Position numbers and translations under genes: made by a program
The notes under the pieces: model-generated
Told to the model about the DNA's origin: nothing
The model's database searches: none
The model's input: the letters and a program-made list of their open reading frames with translations, nothing else
In this document: piece by piece, positions 11,286 to 39,724 of the stretch
Numbering within the stretch: position 1 is the stretch's first letter
Layout: the number at the start of each line of letters is the position of its first letter
Source: Gigantopelta aegis
Lineage: Eukaryota; Mollusca; Gastropoda; Neomphalida; Peltospiridae
DNA length: 64,000 nt
Reading direction: 5' to 3'
Assembly (NCBI RefSeq): GCF_016097555.1
Contig: NC_054707.1
Span: 50,512,052 to 50,576,051 of the forward strand

Positions 11286-11698
11286 AAAGTTATGTTTGTT
11301 TTATTTAACGACGCCACTAGAGCACATTGATTTTTTATCTTATCATCGGCTATTGGACGTCAAACATATGGTCATTCTGACACTGTTTTTTAGAGGAAAC
11401 CCGCTGTCGTCACATAGGCTACTCTTTTACGACAGGCAGCAAGGGACGACAGGCAGAAAGGGATCTTTTATTTGCGCTTCCCACAGGCAGAATAGCACAA
11501 ACCATGACCTTTGTTGAACCAGTTATGGATCACTGGTCAGTGCAAGTGGTTTACACCTACCCATTGAGCCTTGCGGAGCACTCACTCAGGATTTGGAGTC
11601 GGTATCTGGATTAAAAATCCCATGTTTCGACTGAGATCCGAACCCAGTACCTACCAGCCTGTAGACCGATGGCCTAACCACGACGCCACCGAAGCCGG
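11286..11698 (-). mobile_element. SINE, head B + tail 2
   Basis: Target duplication TAAATGTGTAACA lies at 11273-11285 and 11699-11711. The 3' tail at left is tail 2 (GACGCCACTAGAGCACATTG) and the head at right is type B. A small internal duplication of ACGACAGGCAG is present near 11430-11460. Confidence 0.92.
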
Positions 11699-11711
11699 TA
11701 AATGTGTAACA

Positions 11712-12486
11712 GTGACTAAGCACTTATTGCCACAATAAACCAACAAAACAAAACAGACGACCGATTATCTTTAGTTGATGAATCACAATCTTTAATCTTG
11801 TGAACAGGCGCAAATGCAGGGGACGTTTCAAAGTGAATCCTCTCTTTTTTAATATAGTTTATGTAGGAGCATGACCTGTCCCCACCCATAGAAGCTTCCC
11901 TCGCCAAAGTCTATATCCCAAAACCCACACACACAGATACACACACTGCATAAGTTCCTGTACACGCCTGGTCAGTGATACATTGGTTGTTTCTACACCA
12001 ACCGCTTACAATCATAACCAGCACATTGCAACCTTTACATGCCTCCATTAAATATCGGTGAGTTTCTTCAGTGAGTAATAAATAACACCAATGACACAAT
12101 CGATCATGGCAACAGTTTATATGCATCGACCAACGGACAGGGCAGAACACACCACAGCTTTTGTGTTGTGTGAAATGATGACCACCAGAGACAAAACACT
12201 TGTCACAGTTGGAGAGACAAGGACTGGGATGTGGATTTACACGTCAAAAGAAGCTGAACAATAGATGCTGGCCATAGAGATGGAAGGAAAAGACAGGGAA
12301 GGTTGAGGGCAGGGGGTATCCATACTGGTTGGAATGGGATTTGAGGAATAGAATCTACTGCCAGAGACCGGTGCAGTGACGTGCAGCATGGCAACTTCAT
12401 GGCCTGGAACACAAAGTCATGTTATCCCCACGGAATATCCTTAACTGCCTGCGGCTGTATTATCACACTAGTGGCACGCTGTTCCT
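11712..12486 (-). other. 3' flank / likely 3' UTR of JMJD7
   Basis: No coding signal is present. No AATAAA occurs on the - strand here; ATTAAA variants at 11791-11796 and near 11850 are the best polyadenylation candidates. Transcript extent is unknown. Confidence 0.4.
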
Positions 12487-28035
<15,549 letters not shown>

Positions 28036-28187
28036 TATTTAGCACTCATCTGTAAGATAACTGATGTATTAAACCTACGATTTGTTGTTCAAACAAAAAT
28101 CCACATATCCAATGTTGTTCAACTGGTTTCCTTAATATACTACGCAGGTGCAACACTAAAAGCCCCAAAGACAGTGTGTTGCTGAAT

Positions 28188-28330
28188 CGACTGGCCTCGT
28201 AGTGTCCACGCCACCCGACATATGGCTGGTAGGTACTGGGTTCGTCTCGTAGTACCGGGCTTCCACCCAGTGCGAGTTTAATGATTAAATGAGTTGGTGT
28301 AAGACACTACGTGTAAGACACTACGTGTAA
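28188..28330 (+). repeat. fragment of a type-B SINE head
   Basis: It carries ACTGGCCTCGTAGTG and GGTAGGTACTGGGTTCG, resembling the B head. A short tandem (GTAAGACACTAC) follows. A similar reverse fragment lies at 10000-10076. Confidence 0.5.
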
Positions 28331-28645
28331 GACAAGCGCGCTTGAACCTCATTATAAATTGATATAATTACGGAAATAATTATAAATTAATGATTAATTA
28401 ATGTAGCCTAGCTGAATCGGATATATGAATAGTTTATAAACTTTAATTAAGCTTGTGAGAGAGATTTTATGTTGTTTCAGTTTTAGTCAGGGGCGGATCC
28501 AGGATTTTGTAAAGTGGATAACAAAATTCTAAAAGGAGCAATTAAAGTTTGTTGGAGGCTAATGAGCAGAGCTCCCAAAGGGACCAAGATCTATAAGGGA
28601 TTCCGATGCCTGCTCCCCGGAATAATTCGAAATAACTATGCTCAG

Positions 28646-28919
28646 GAAGAATAAAGGAAGGAAGGAAATCTTTTATTTAACGACGCACTCAACACATTTT
28701 ATTTACGGTTATATGGCGTCAGACATATCGTTAAGGACCACACAGATATTGAAGGAGTAAACCCGCTGTCGCCACTTCATGGGCTACTCTTTTCGATTAG
28801 CAGCAAGGTATCTTTTTATATGCACCATTCCATAGACAGGATAGCACACACCACGGCCTTTGATCCCAAACCGACCGCGCATCAAGCGATCGCTTTACCA
28901 CTGGGCTACGTCTCGCCCC
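28646..28919 (-). mobile_element. SINE, head A + tail 1
   Basis: Target duplication AACTATGCTCAG lies at 28634-28645 and 28920-28931. The body is missing about 50 bases compared with other copies. It lies about 600 bp upstream of the JMJD7 start. Confidence 0.9.
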
Positions 28920-29097
28920 AACTATGCTCAGAGACGCGTTTTTATATATATACGAGTATTGTTTATGATGCATTAAAAAAAAAGTTGGCATTTTAAAAGA
29001 ACGGGGGTGGGGGGCATGTTTATAAACAATTTAGCCTATTGATATATTTTTTAATAAGTTACAAACATTTAGCCTTTATTATCCTATTCATTATTGG

Positions 29098-29273
29098 GCA
29101 GGACGTAGCCTAGTGGTAAAGTACTCGCCTTATGCTCGATCAGTCTTAGGTCAATCTGATTTCTCATTCCAGCCGGTGCTGCAGCGGGTTTCCGCTCTCA
29201 TTATCTGTGTGGTCCTTAACCACATAGCAGATGCCAATTAATCGTGTTGAGTGCGTCGTTAAATCAAATATTC
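29098..29273 (+). mobile_element. SINE, head A + tail 1, internally deleted
   Basis: The head GGACGTAGCCTAGTGGTAAA joins the tail region AGCGGGTTTCCGCTCTCA and GTTGAGTGCGTCGTTAAATC. About 100 internal bases are absent. Confidence 0.8.
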
Positions 29274-29306
29274 CTGCTATCCTTCCGTAATACAAGCGCA
29301 GGTCCA

Positions 29307-29337
<31 letters not shown>

Positions 29338-29423
29338 CAAAATTTCGAAATGTCCCAAGTAATCTAGTGTGCAGAAAATTAACAGGGCCTACAATGAATT
29401 TGTGTTTTGGGGGAATATAGCTA

Positions 29424-31163
29424 CTACTCAAAAGAATGTAAGGGTCAGACGATATTTTCGACATTATTTTCTGAATGTCAATTATATTAGCTAGACCATA
29501 ATGTCACGCATTTGACGAAAGTGGGTCTAAGCAACCCATAAATGAATTAAAATCCACTGTCATTGACACTGTCGACTAGTTCTAATGGCGAAAACATGCT
29601 TACATTTGCACGTAAATTAGGGCGAAAGCGAAAGGTCTGCTAAGTGCCCATAACTTGCTTTTTCACAAAGCGCTTCATTTGCACGCTTTGCATGTGTATT
29701 CCATGTTCCCAATGCTGAATTTCCGTATAATTGGAGCTTGCGTTCGTGTACGGTGCACACTCCAAATTTGACAATGGTACGACGTCAACTGACTATCGAA
29801 GATCGAGGAAGGGCTATTGCTTGGCTTCAGGATGGCAATACGCAAAGAAATGTTGCTCTGAGACTTGGTGTCAGTCAGAGTGTCGTTGGCCGACTGTGGC
29901 AACGGTACCAAGCAACGAATTCTGTTCGAAATCGTCCACGTTCGGGAAGACCCCGAGGCACTACAAATAGAGAGGACCGCTACATCACCAATATGGCTCT
30001 ACGTCAACGCACAACCACTGCACGCCGATTACGTGACAATCTGCGGACTGCGACTGGAACTCGAGTGTCTGATCAAACCATACGCAATCGTCTGAGAGCC
30101 ACTAATCTACGCTGCCGTCGCCAGGCTGTTCGACCACCACTCCTACCACGTCACAGAACGGCCAGACGTCACTGGTGCACACTTCATCTGCGGTGGCAAC
30201 GTGTTCAGTGGGATCGAGTGATGTTCACTGATGAGTCCAGGTTTAGTCTCCAGTTCAACGACGGTCGGGTTCGTGTCTACAGACGTCCTGGGGAGCGCTT
30301 CGCTGACGTTAACGTTAGACAACGTCACCGGTTCGGTGGTGGCAGCGTCATGGTGTGGGGCGGCATCTCTATCGACCACAGGACCCCCCTCTATGTGGTG
30401 GATGGCAATGATGACAATGCCAGACCCCACCGCGCCAGGGTGGTAACGGACTTTCTCAGACAACAAGGTATCGCCAGGATGGATTGGCCAGCATATTCGC
30501 CTGACTTGGCCCCAATAGAGAACGCCTGGGACGAATCGGGCAGGAGAGTTCGGGATAACCATACCGGTTCGGTGGTGGAAGCGTCATGGTGTGGGGCGGC
30601 ATCTCTATCCACCACAGGACCCCCCTCTATGTGGTGGATGGCAATCTGAATGGAATCCGCTATCTGAATGAGATTATCCGGCCGTTGGTTCTCCCAGGCC
30701 TTCAGCAGACTGGCGGCGGGGCAGTTCTGCAGGATGACAATGCCAGACCCCACCGCGCCAGGGTGGTAACGGACTTTAGGCAGGAGAGTTCGGGATAACC
30801 ATGCCCCTCCGGCCAACCTTCATGATCTGGGTCAACTTCTTATGGCAGAGTGGCAGGCCATTCCCCAAGAGTTCTTCAGACGTCTGATCAACAGCATGAG
30901 GCAACGATGTGTCGAGTGTATTCGCGCCAGGGGTGGATTCACACACTATTAAACGAATGTTCTAATGTGTAAAATCCATGTTTGACAACCTTCAACTTTG
31001 ACAGCATGTCATGTGACTTTCTTGTATACAGTGACGTTTATTTGTGGGTTTTTGTAAATATGGAACAATAAATTAAATTTTTGGTGTAGTTTACATCATC
31101 AATCTAATACACTCTGAAACTTATTTGGTTATAAATTTTTGACCCTTAAATTCTTTTGAGTAG
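29424..31163 (+). mobile_element. Tc1-like DD34E transposon, copy 2, internally rearranged
   Basis: It has the same terminal repeats as the 4.8-kb copy and is flanked by TA on both sides (TA-CTACTC at left, GAGTAG-TA at right). The left terminal repeat has one change (AATGTAAGG). Outside the transposase it is nearly identical by eye to copy 1. It is 140 bp longer because of a tandem duplication in the transposase. Confidence 0.93.
29774..30952 (+). pseudogene. Tc1-like transposase with tandem duplication and two deletions
   Basis: The first half reads as in copy 1. From about 30333 to 30563 the region runs from the RFGGGSVMVWGG motif to GRRVRDNH but lacks 87 nt (29 codons) between VVDGN and DDNARPH. 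A second unit, 30564 to about 30795, restarts at the same GGSVMVWGG region. It contains that missing segment but lacks about 90 nt between VVTDF and GRRVRD, so it has lost the catalytic Glu. The shared C-terminus then runs to TAA at 30952. The catalytic motifs FTDES, DDNARPH and SPDLAPIEN are all in the first unit. The protein cannot be functional as it stands. Confidence 0.9.
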
Positions 31164-32145
31164 TATATATATATATATATAATGCATGTTACTGTAAACC
31201 TATGCCTAAACGTGGCAACCCTCGCTGAATATTGTAGATGTTATTTAAATGTCAAACACCCTCCCTGAAATAAAACAATCATGCATCCGTCCCTGTAATG
31301 CATACAGTTCTCGGATAAGCAGAGATGTGCAGAGACGCATATACGGAACCTTGAATACTCGACCGATCTACATAGAATGTGATTGTTACGGATTGTGGAC
31401 AAACGTAATTTGCGCCGTACGGCCGTTTTCCCAATGTGCGCGGGTTTAGGCCACCGCGAACACTGCTATTGTTAACTACAGATGGACGTGCCTGAACCTC
31501 TTTTGGATATAGGCACGTAAATAAAGTAACAGTAACAGTTAACTACTTAATCTTCTTTTTCTTTTTTTAAACGCATGCATACCCATTCCGCTCCCCAAAA
31601 CCGACATGTGAAACGGCCCATAAGGCGACACCACACGATACGATAGATAGATAACTAGTTTAACTTGATCATATGTTATACCACCAGGGTTTCGAACACG
31701 CCGATCCAGAGTCCGACCTCTGATAACATCGGTGGCCTCACTCGGGTGTGTGTGTGTGGTGTGGTGTGGTGTGGGGTGGGGGAGGGGGGATGGGGGGGGG
31801 GGGCTAGAGTTGAAAATGGGCAGAATTTTGAAAACAATTAGTAAAAAACTTAATAGAATTAAAAAATAAATAAATAATAAGTTACAAGCCAAAAATAAAT
31901 AAGAGAAAGAAGGGAGGATCGGACTAATTAAAAATATTAACAAAAGAAATTTCGACATAAAATTTTGAACGAAGGTCTAAATGTTTAAAGTCCGATCTAT
32001 ATTTCCACGTGAGTGACCTCGTTAAGGCCGTTAGGGTGCACAGCTTGCAGGGACGAGATGGGTTGCATCCCGTCAAGAAAACCCCTAGATCGAGTCATTA
32101 GACGTTGAAGGTGTAGTGCTGTGCTGAAATACAGATCTTCAGAAG

Positions 32146-32205
<60 letters not shown>

Positions 32206-34881
32206 GAGTGTGTGAGTATCGACTAGGGTATAGTCCAGTTGTCATGGGCCGCTATAGTGGTGCGGACGGGCCCGACTCCCGAGGATACGAGATGGTATCG
32301 ATATAAAACAAAGTAAAGTCTGGAAAAAGAGTAGTAGGGGCCGACCCCGCTTACTATTTCTTCGTATGTCAATCTTCCACTGCTACTAGGACAGGCTCAG
32401 ACATGTAGAGACTAAACACGAACAACCATGGCGTTCTGTAGAATGGCTATCATACGAGTCACGGAGAAACAAGTCGACATAGTCAGCCAGAGAAATGACG
32501 TGGAGGCAAGGAATCTCGCTAAAAAGAATCCAACCTGGTGGCGCAGGCTGTCCAAACGATCAGTTAAAATGGCCGCATACATCCCAGTAAGAAACTCATT
32601 TCGCTGACAAAAAAAAAAGAATAATGGACGATTCCTAAGTCAAACACACGAAAGCACGTGCAGTATGCACAAGCGAAACAAACACGTCTTACCACGTTGA
32701 GCTCCAGACTGGGAATCACACGATACGAGTGCCTCATACGAGAATAGTGATTGTAAAAATACATTACGAGGCCTCGGATCGTGTGACGTAGCCTTTAGTC
32801 ATTACACGGTTTGAACGTGCGCACTCACACCCGGACACGCAAATGTGACTTATTCACAAGTTAAGGAATAATAAGAAAATCTAAAATATTTTATTATGAA
32901 GATTTATTATTTTGATTTTTGTACAAATAAATATGTTCAAATATATTTCATTCAGTATATTTCAATTTTATTGTTCACATTTATTTCACATTAGTTTAAT
33001 CCATCATCACATCATGTCTAACATACCTAATGGTTAATAGTGACACGTGCCAATAATAACACATTAAAACTCAAACCATATCTGTCCCATGTCAGGTCAA
33101 AGTCGATGCCAGAGATCGGACCTGGGACAACGTGCCTGAAACCTTTGGGGCATAGGGGCACATTAATAAGAGTTCCGAGTCGGAGTCAGACCATAGATGA
33201 TTAGTGCAGCTATTTGTATGTTAAAACAGATACCGATACAGCAGGCCCATATCTGAATGTGGGGTAGGGGCATATCATCTAGCATCAAGAGAGCACATAC
33301 CAGCTTTTAAAATATTTATTTATATGAGAGTAGGACAACAAAAACCTGTACATTTTCATTCTAAAGAGCCCCTCCCCAACCACCTGGTTCCTACGGCCTG
33401 TACAGAGATAACAAGTATCCAAAGAGTAGGCCAAGGGTAAAAAATGTGTATATTGCCATGCAATTCAAATGTGATATTTAACAATACATGATAAATCTAT
33501 ACATAAACTGTCAGCTCAATATGTTGAGATATTCCAAAGAAAATGTCTGCGGGAAAACAATTCTTATCGCCTAAGTTCAAGGGCCATAACTCTGTCAAAA
33601 ATGGGTAATACGCCATTAAAGTCGAACTATACCAAAAAATTCTAAATAATATATCTTGAGACATTCTGGGGGAAAAACGTCCGGAAAACTATATGTGAGA
33701 CAGACAAAACGGCAGAAAGACTGAGACGAAACCTATATTCCCCTAAGGTTGGGCAGGTAGGGGACTAATAAAAGGATACTGATACCAATCTTACCAAGTA
33801 GACCCTTGGACACAGCACCATAGAGCTAAATTAAAAAGCACCGCCAAATGAATACAACATGCTTCATAGGAAAAAAACCCATGTTTAATACATGTGGTAT
33901 AACACGACAACTAGGGACAGGAAATTAAAGGTCTCCAATCTATTATGTTGTGTGAAATAATTAGCTTATACAAACTGCTGTAACTAATACTAGTAATAGC
34001 AGAGGCTGATCTAGGGGGAGCACCAGGGCCCGCCCCACCCCCAAATTTTGCGACTTATAATTTTATTATATATTAATTTTCTGGGGGGGTTTTCACGATC
34101 CCCCTCAAAGTTCCCTTGGCTCATGTTATTGGACCGCGCCACCCCCCCCCCCCCCCTGGATTTTCTGGACCCGCCATTGAATAGCTTTCTATAGGTCCAT
34201 CTATCAGCTGCTTATCTGGTCAATGACTTACCACATACCTAAATGCACAAGTTGAGACAATAGGTGTACAGGCTCCCATTTTGTAGGGGTGTGTGGGGAG
34301 GCTGATTTTCCCCTAAATTAAACGAACATGCCAGAATCTGGATAACATTTGTTCATATTAGCACTGCTGCCAAACGGCTATATAGGGTGGCAAATAATTC
34401 AGTAAGCATTTTTACATGCATTATAATAGTATGAGTAGAACGACAGAATTACATGGTGAAAACGTTTCAGGCAAGCTCATTTTGCCCATCTGTCCCGAGT
34501 CAAGCCACTGGCATCCAGAGACAGGACTCGGGATAGACATGCTCGAAACCTTCGTGGTATAGGAGCATGTTAAAAACTTCAAGTCAAGTCAAGTCAAGTC
34601 ATTTTGCCCAAATATCTCTTTATCTTTTTGCCTGAATTTGGGGATTTGCTCCAGCCCCTGTTGCAGACCCCCAACCGCCTGTCTCATACACTTATGGTTG
34701 AGACCATCATAGCTGCTGCCTTTGTCATGAACCTGTACTTCTTCTAAATCTCAACATGTGTTAATCTCTCACAGCTGAACATTATATTTCCTTTTCTTTT
34801 GATGTTCAGTATATTTAATGAATATCAAAACCACTTTTCTATTCAACTCTTATGTGGGTGGTATGCATTAAAACAAATATA
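31164..34881. other. gene-free repeat-bearing stretch
   Basis: It contains an (AG)n tract, a short GCGACGCCA-type MITE relative, dispersed fragments near 33.1 and 34.5 kb, and a repeat near 34.24-34.5 kb with a homologue at 36.25-36.54 kb. No coding frame is convincing. Confidence 0.55.
32147..32201. repeat. (AG)n microsatellite
   Basis: It is an uninterrupted AG tract in intergenic DNA. Confidence 0.95.
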
Positions 34882-35250
34882 GCAGGGTTTCTAGAAATCC
34901 ACTAGCCATGGGATCAGTGATTTAAAAAATTTACTAGCCACGATTACAAATTCACTAGCCCTACTTAGTTAATGTAATTTTACTAATTAATAGTAATAAT
35001 CAGATATGTCACCTAAAGAAGGAGATAGAACTTAAAAACACTAACATTTTGTGGTGGTGGTGGTGGTGGGTGGGGGAGGGGGGGGCGTGGATGGCAGGAT
35101 ATACATATTTACAAAAGAAGACTTAACCCCAGCATTTGACAATTTAGTTTTTCACTAGCCGTCGGGCATGGCAATAGTAGTTATTTATAAGCCCAACATT
35201 GAATATCACTAACCATGGGAGTGGGGCTACCATAATCTAGAAGCCCGGAC
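34882..35250. mobile_element. ACTAGCC-rich element, copy 2
   Basis: It has the same interior order as the 3.8-kb copy: CTAGCCATGGGATCAGTGAT, a G/T-rich spacer, then GCCGTCGGGCATGGCAA. The right end is TCTAGAAGCCCGGAC. Confidence 0.85.
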
Positions 35251-35275
35251 TTATTTGTGTACCAAGAAAAATGTT

Positions 35276-35394
35276 CAGTTTTAAGACAGATCCACTTTAG
35301 AGAGGTTAAGGTCTGTACTGGTTTTTAAAAAGGGACTGTCCAGTTTTGAGGGAATTCTGATTGACAGAGGAACCGGTTTTGAGAGGTTTCACTG
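35276..35394. mobile_element. CAGTGAAACC-type MITE, shortened
   Basis: The right end GAGAGGTTTCACTG-TA is intact. The left end is diverged (CAGTTTTAAGACAG). Confidence 0.65.
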
Positions 35395-35424
35395 TATAAA
35401 AATCCCCCATGTTATTGTCAAGTA

Positions 35425-35817
35425 AAAAGAAAAGAAAGAAATGTTTTATTTAACGACACACTCAACACATTTTATTTACGGTTATATGGCATCAGACATA
35501 TGGTAAAGGACCACACAGATTTTGAGAGAAAACCCGCTGTCGTCACTACATGGGCTACTCTTTCCGATTAGCAGCAAGGGATCTTTTATTTGCGCTTCCC
35601 TCAGGCAGGATAGCACAAACCATGGCCTTTGTCAAACCAGTTATGGATCACTGGTCGGTGCAAGTGGTTTACACCTACCCATTGAGCCTTGCGGAGCACT
35701 CTCTCAGGGTTTGGAGTCGGTATCTGGATTAAAAATCCCATGCCTCGACTGGGATCCGAACCCAGTACCTACCAGCCTGTAGACCAATGGCCTAACCACG
35801 ACTCCACCGAGGCCGGT
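35425..35817 (-). mobile_element. SINE, head B + tail 1
   Basis: Target duplication TTATTGTCAAGTA lies at 35412-35424 and 35818-35830. The copy is full length with an A/G-rich 3' tail. Confidence 0.92.
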
Positions 35818-36542
35818 TTATTGTCAAGTATACCAATCATGTAGTGGAGAGCTACATCGTTATTCTATACAACACAGACTTCAGTCCCTATACTGAAACA
35901 GAGTCTGGGATTAATAAAAAGTCTTAAAACCAAAATTAAAATGCCAGATAGACTCAGATACAGATATAAAATTAGATACAGTATATCCGATTGCATTACA
36001 TGATGAGTAATATTAAAAATATACCAATGATAATACATGTACATGTAAAATGTATATGAATAAATATTTAACAATAATAATGGAATAAATTAGAAACATC
36101 TAAAACAAAATACTCACTGATGGATTTCCTATCACATATTCATCAACAGCAGAAATTTTTTAAATATATGAACACACTTTTTGTCTTTAATAATCTCATT
36201 AACAAGCAATTGCGAAAACTAAAAAAAATGTTTACATAATAACCAGCTACAGATAGGCGTACAGGCTCCCATTTTAGTAGGGTGGAGTAGGCAGATTTTT
36301 GCCCGAATTAAACCAAAAAGCCCAAACCTGATTAAAAACATTTATTCATATCAGCACTGCTGCCAAACAGCTATAAAGGGTTGACAAACTATGCATTTTA
36401 CTGTGAGTAGAATGATGGAAATACATGGTGAAAAGATTTAAGGCCAGTTCATTTTGCCCAAATTTTTCTATAATTTTTGCCTGAATTTGAGGATTTGCTC
36501 CAGCACTGGGGGTGCAGTTGCTCCCAGTGCCGCCGTCTCGTA

Positions 36543-36939
36543 AAAAAAAGAGTTTGTTTTATTTAACGATGCCACTAGAGCACATTGATTTTTTATCTTA
36601 TCATTGGCTATTGGACATCAAACATATGGTCATTCTGACACTTTTTTAGAGGAAACACGCTGTCACCACATAGGCTACTCTTTTACGACAGGCAGCAAGG
36701 GATCTTTTATTTGTGTTTCCCACAGGCAGGATAGCACAAACCATGGCCTTTATTGAACCAGTTATGGATCACTGGTCGGTGCAAGTGGTTTACACCTACA
36801 CATTGGAGCCTTGCGGAGCACTCACTCAGGGTTTGGAGTCGGTATCTGGATTAAAAATCCCATGCCTCGACTGGGATCCGAACCCAGTACCTACTAGCCT
36901 ATAGACCGATGGCCTAACCTCAATGCCACCGAGGCCGGT
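36543..36939 (-). mobile_element. SINE, head B + tail 2
   Basis: Target duplication CCGCCGTCTCGTA lies at 36530-36542 and 36940-36952. It interrupts an older dispersed repeat that is also present at 34.24-34.5 kb. Confidence 0.93.
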
Positions 36940-37360
36940 CCGCCGTCTCGTATGCTTATGGACAGCAACAATATATTTATGGAAAATACCTATTATAAAT
37001 CCGCATTTGGATATGTTATTTATTCAGGGTTTTATTGTGGTTGATGTTGTTCTTGTTGTTTATATAAAATTAGCACATTGTGAAACTGTGCTGTCACTAG
37101 GCTCCATCAATGTGCCTAGTAAGTGACTGAGTGTGAACTTGCTGTAACAGACTAGAATTCACAAAGACATTTCTTTGAATACTGGGCCTATTCACAAAAC
37201 ATCGTAAGTTTATGTCTGCGACAAGCAGTTATACCGGAGGCATACACATGTAAACTGTTTGGCATCTATTTCACGAAGAAAATTATATCATTACAGAAGA
37301 TGGAGCATTTTAAGCACAAAAGAAAATGAAATATGTGTACTTATAACTGTATTTATTGTA

Positions 37361-37537
37361 CAGTGAAACCCTTCTAAAATGGACACCCTTGGACCAAGAT
37401 AAATGTCCGGTTTAAAGAGGGATCTGGTTTAGAGAAGTCAAGTTCTGTCTTGGTTTTCTAAAAGGGACTCTGTAAACTGTCTGGTTTTGAGGGAATTCCG
37501 GTTTACAGAGGGTCCGGTCTTGAGAGGTTTTACTATA
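37361..37537. mobile_element. CAGTGAAACC-type MITE
   Basis: The left end is TA-CAGTGAAACC and the right end is GAGAGGTTTTACTA. Relatives are at 35276-35394, 52839-53015 (LARGE intron 12) and 62104-62278. All share GGAATTCC near the centre and ACCGGA-type motifs. Confidence 0.75.
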
Positions 37538-37576
37538 CTATAATAGTGATAAAAATTGTTGTTTAGTCGTAGATTT

Positions 37577-37859
37577 GGAGAAAACTTGAGTGTTTTCTCT
37601 TTTATAGATACATTACCTGTCCTCAAGATTCATCCCGCCCGGGCCTCCCCGCTTCCTGTTCTCCGTGCGATGCGCTCAGGGAAAAAGAAGGAAGTTACAG
37701 TCATGTGACCGGAACTAGAGAGCAGTATGCAGTAGAAGAATTTAGGCCATCCCATTGGCTGTTGGGATGTTCGGACCAGACCACTTGCGTGGGGGGGAGG
37801 TGCACTTGTTTGAGGACAGGTAATGTATCTATAAAAGAGAAAACACTCAAGTTTTCTCC
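37577..37859. mobile_element. short inverted-repeat derivative related to the DIRS ends
   Basis: This 283-bp unit has perfect 49-bp terminal inverted repeats (37577-37625, 37811-37859) beginning GGAGAAAACTTGAGTG. Positions 37681-37826 are identical by eye to 43420-43565 at the right end of the neighbouring DIRS element. A further end of the same kind occurs at about 62052-62100. Confidence 0.8.
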
Positions 37860-38478
37860 ATTTCTATAGACATTACCTGTCCTCAAACAAGTGCAGCATT
37901 CAACAGATGGTGGTGGGTGCCGAGATCCGTAGATGCTTGTGATAACTCCCCAACCGGAAAGAGGCTGACTAGTGGAAGAATAAGGCCAACCTTGGTAAGC
38001 CCTCATCCTAGGGATGCCCGTCACAGACCAATGCAGGTGATGTTAGTAACAACAACCAGAATGGTGGCATCCGTCAGCAGTGGCAGGTACGGCTCCTAGA
38101 ACACATGGACCAGGAGGCGGAAGCCACATCTCATGCTGGTTCTGACAGGGTGGGAAGACGTAGCCACCAGGGATGCAGGTGTTAGGTAACCCTCACGTAT
38201 TGAAGTGTTATAGTTTTTCAATAACAAGCGACAACTAATGAGGTGCATCCGTCAGAACATTGAACAAAACAAAACCCCCGAGTGTTTTTCTGTCTAGTAC
38301 ACCAAAGATCTGTTAGTTCAATACGACAACCAATAACCACATGCAGTGCAGGGTAAAGGTTATCGAGACAAAAGTTCCGGCACCAGTACGTGAACTGTGC
38401 AAAAGAACAAAAGTCTAAGCAATCCTCATCTGTCTATTCGATGGACATCTCGGTATGCAGCCCAGAATCAGACAGACA

Positions 38479-39724
38479 TCAACGGCGACGAGGACGGCTT
38501 GTATTCAACAGAGTCTGTGCAGCAACAACCGGACCCAGATGATGGAACCCCTCAACGTCTTCTGTGGTGACATCCCTCAGATAATAGTTGGCGAAGATGG
38601 AGTCCGTAGCCCAGAACCAACCAGTGATAATGTGCTGAATGGGTGTGTTGCAGTGCAGGGACATCGTGGCAGCCAAGGCACGGAGTTCATGCGGATTAGA
38701 AGCAGACGGAGCAGGTAAACCCTCCTTCTGATAGGCGGTCAGGATAGAAGACCGGATCCAGGTGGCCACCGTGTTCTTGGTAAGGTCCCCTCAACCGACT
38801 CTGGTTACAGGAAAGGAAAAGTCTTTTGCGATGTTGTCGAAAAGATCTGGTCCTCTCGATGTACTGGTGCAGGGCTCTGACAGGGCACAACGCCAAGTCC
38901 TCAACGTCCGCCGGACCAACGATAGAGGAGAGGGCCTGCACAACATACGAACGAGGCGCTTGGTCTGGTAACTGATTCTTTGCAACAAAGTTCATGAGTA
39001 ACCCCAAGTTGACTGCACGCCGATCTTGGTGAAAACGTACCAAGTCTACATCAAGAGCATGGAGTTCTGAGACACGGGCAGCCGTGGCAAAAACCGAGTA
39101 AAAACACCGTCTTCCGCATCAAGTCTTGCAGGGAAGAGGATTCGATCGGCTCATAAGGTGCGGTCGATAACGCTCGTAACACCAGATTCAGGTCCCATCT
39201 TGGTGGCCGAAACCGGTGTACTTGATCATCAAGGCGAAACCCTTTGATCATCTTATGGATCTCAGGAATACCCGATAACTTCGTTCCAGTAGCGACATCA
39301 CGAACAGTAGCGATGACCGAAACGTACCCAGCGATGGTAGACCCCTTTAATCGTAAAGTGGTCCGCAGATACAGCCAAAAAACCCAGCAAGACGAAGTAT
39401 CTGGATCGTCTGAGGTTTGAGGTTTTGCCGGAAACACCCTCGGTGAAAGCAAAGCCATCTGACGTTAGTAGTAGATGATCTGTGCGCTTTCAAAATGGCC
39501 GCCGTAGACTGTGAAGAAAAACCTTTCTTTCTCAAACTCTTGGCGATAAAGTCCACGCGTGCAGTTGGAACAACTGCGGACGTGGATGGTATAGTCTTGA
39601 CGTGGGATGCAGCAACAGATGATCCCAGTCTGGCAGCGGTAAAGGATGTGGATCGGCAAGACGTATTAGATCTGGATACCACATCCTGGATGGCCACATT
39701 GGAGCAATGAGTAACAGGCGACAA
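38479..39724 (-). pseudogene. DIRS tyrosine recombinase, frameshifted
   Basis: The protein is readable in at least three overlapping - strand frames. The N-terminal arm-binding region gives KSLRKKGFSSQSTAAIL. The core-binding segment includes LKGSTIAGYVSVIATV and GIPEIHKMIKGF. The first catalytic Arg appears in ARVSELHAL at about 39080 after a frameshift. The second box is HELRALA, and the nucleophile region reads FANYYLRDV near 38580. These R, HxxR and Y signatures define a tyrosine recombinase. Frameshifts lie near 39400, 39085 and 38730. Confidence 0.85.

Noticed and set aside
31539..31958. 139-residue hydrophobic open frame on the - strand
   Set aside because: It spans C-rich simple sequence (PPPPSPLPHP) and AT-rich DNA, with no domain and no splice context.
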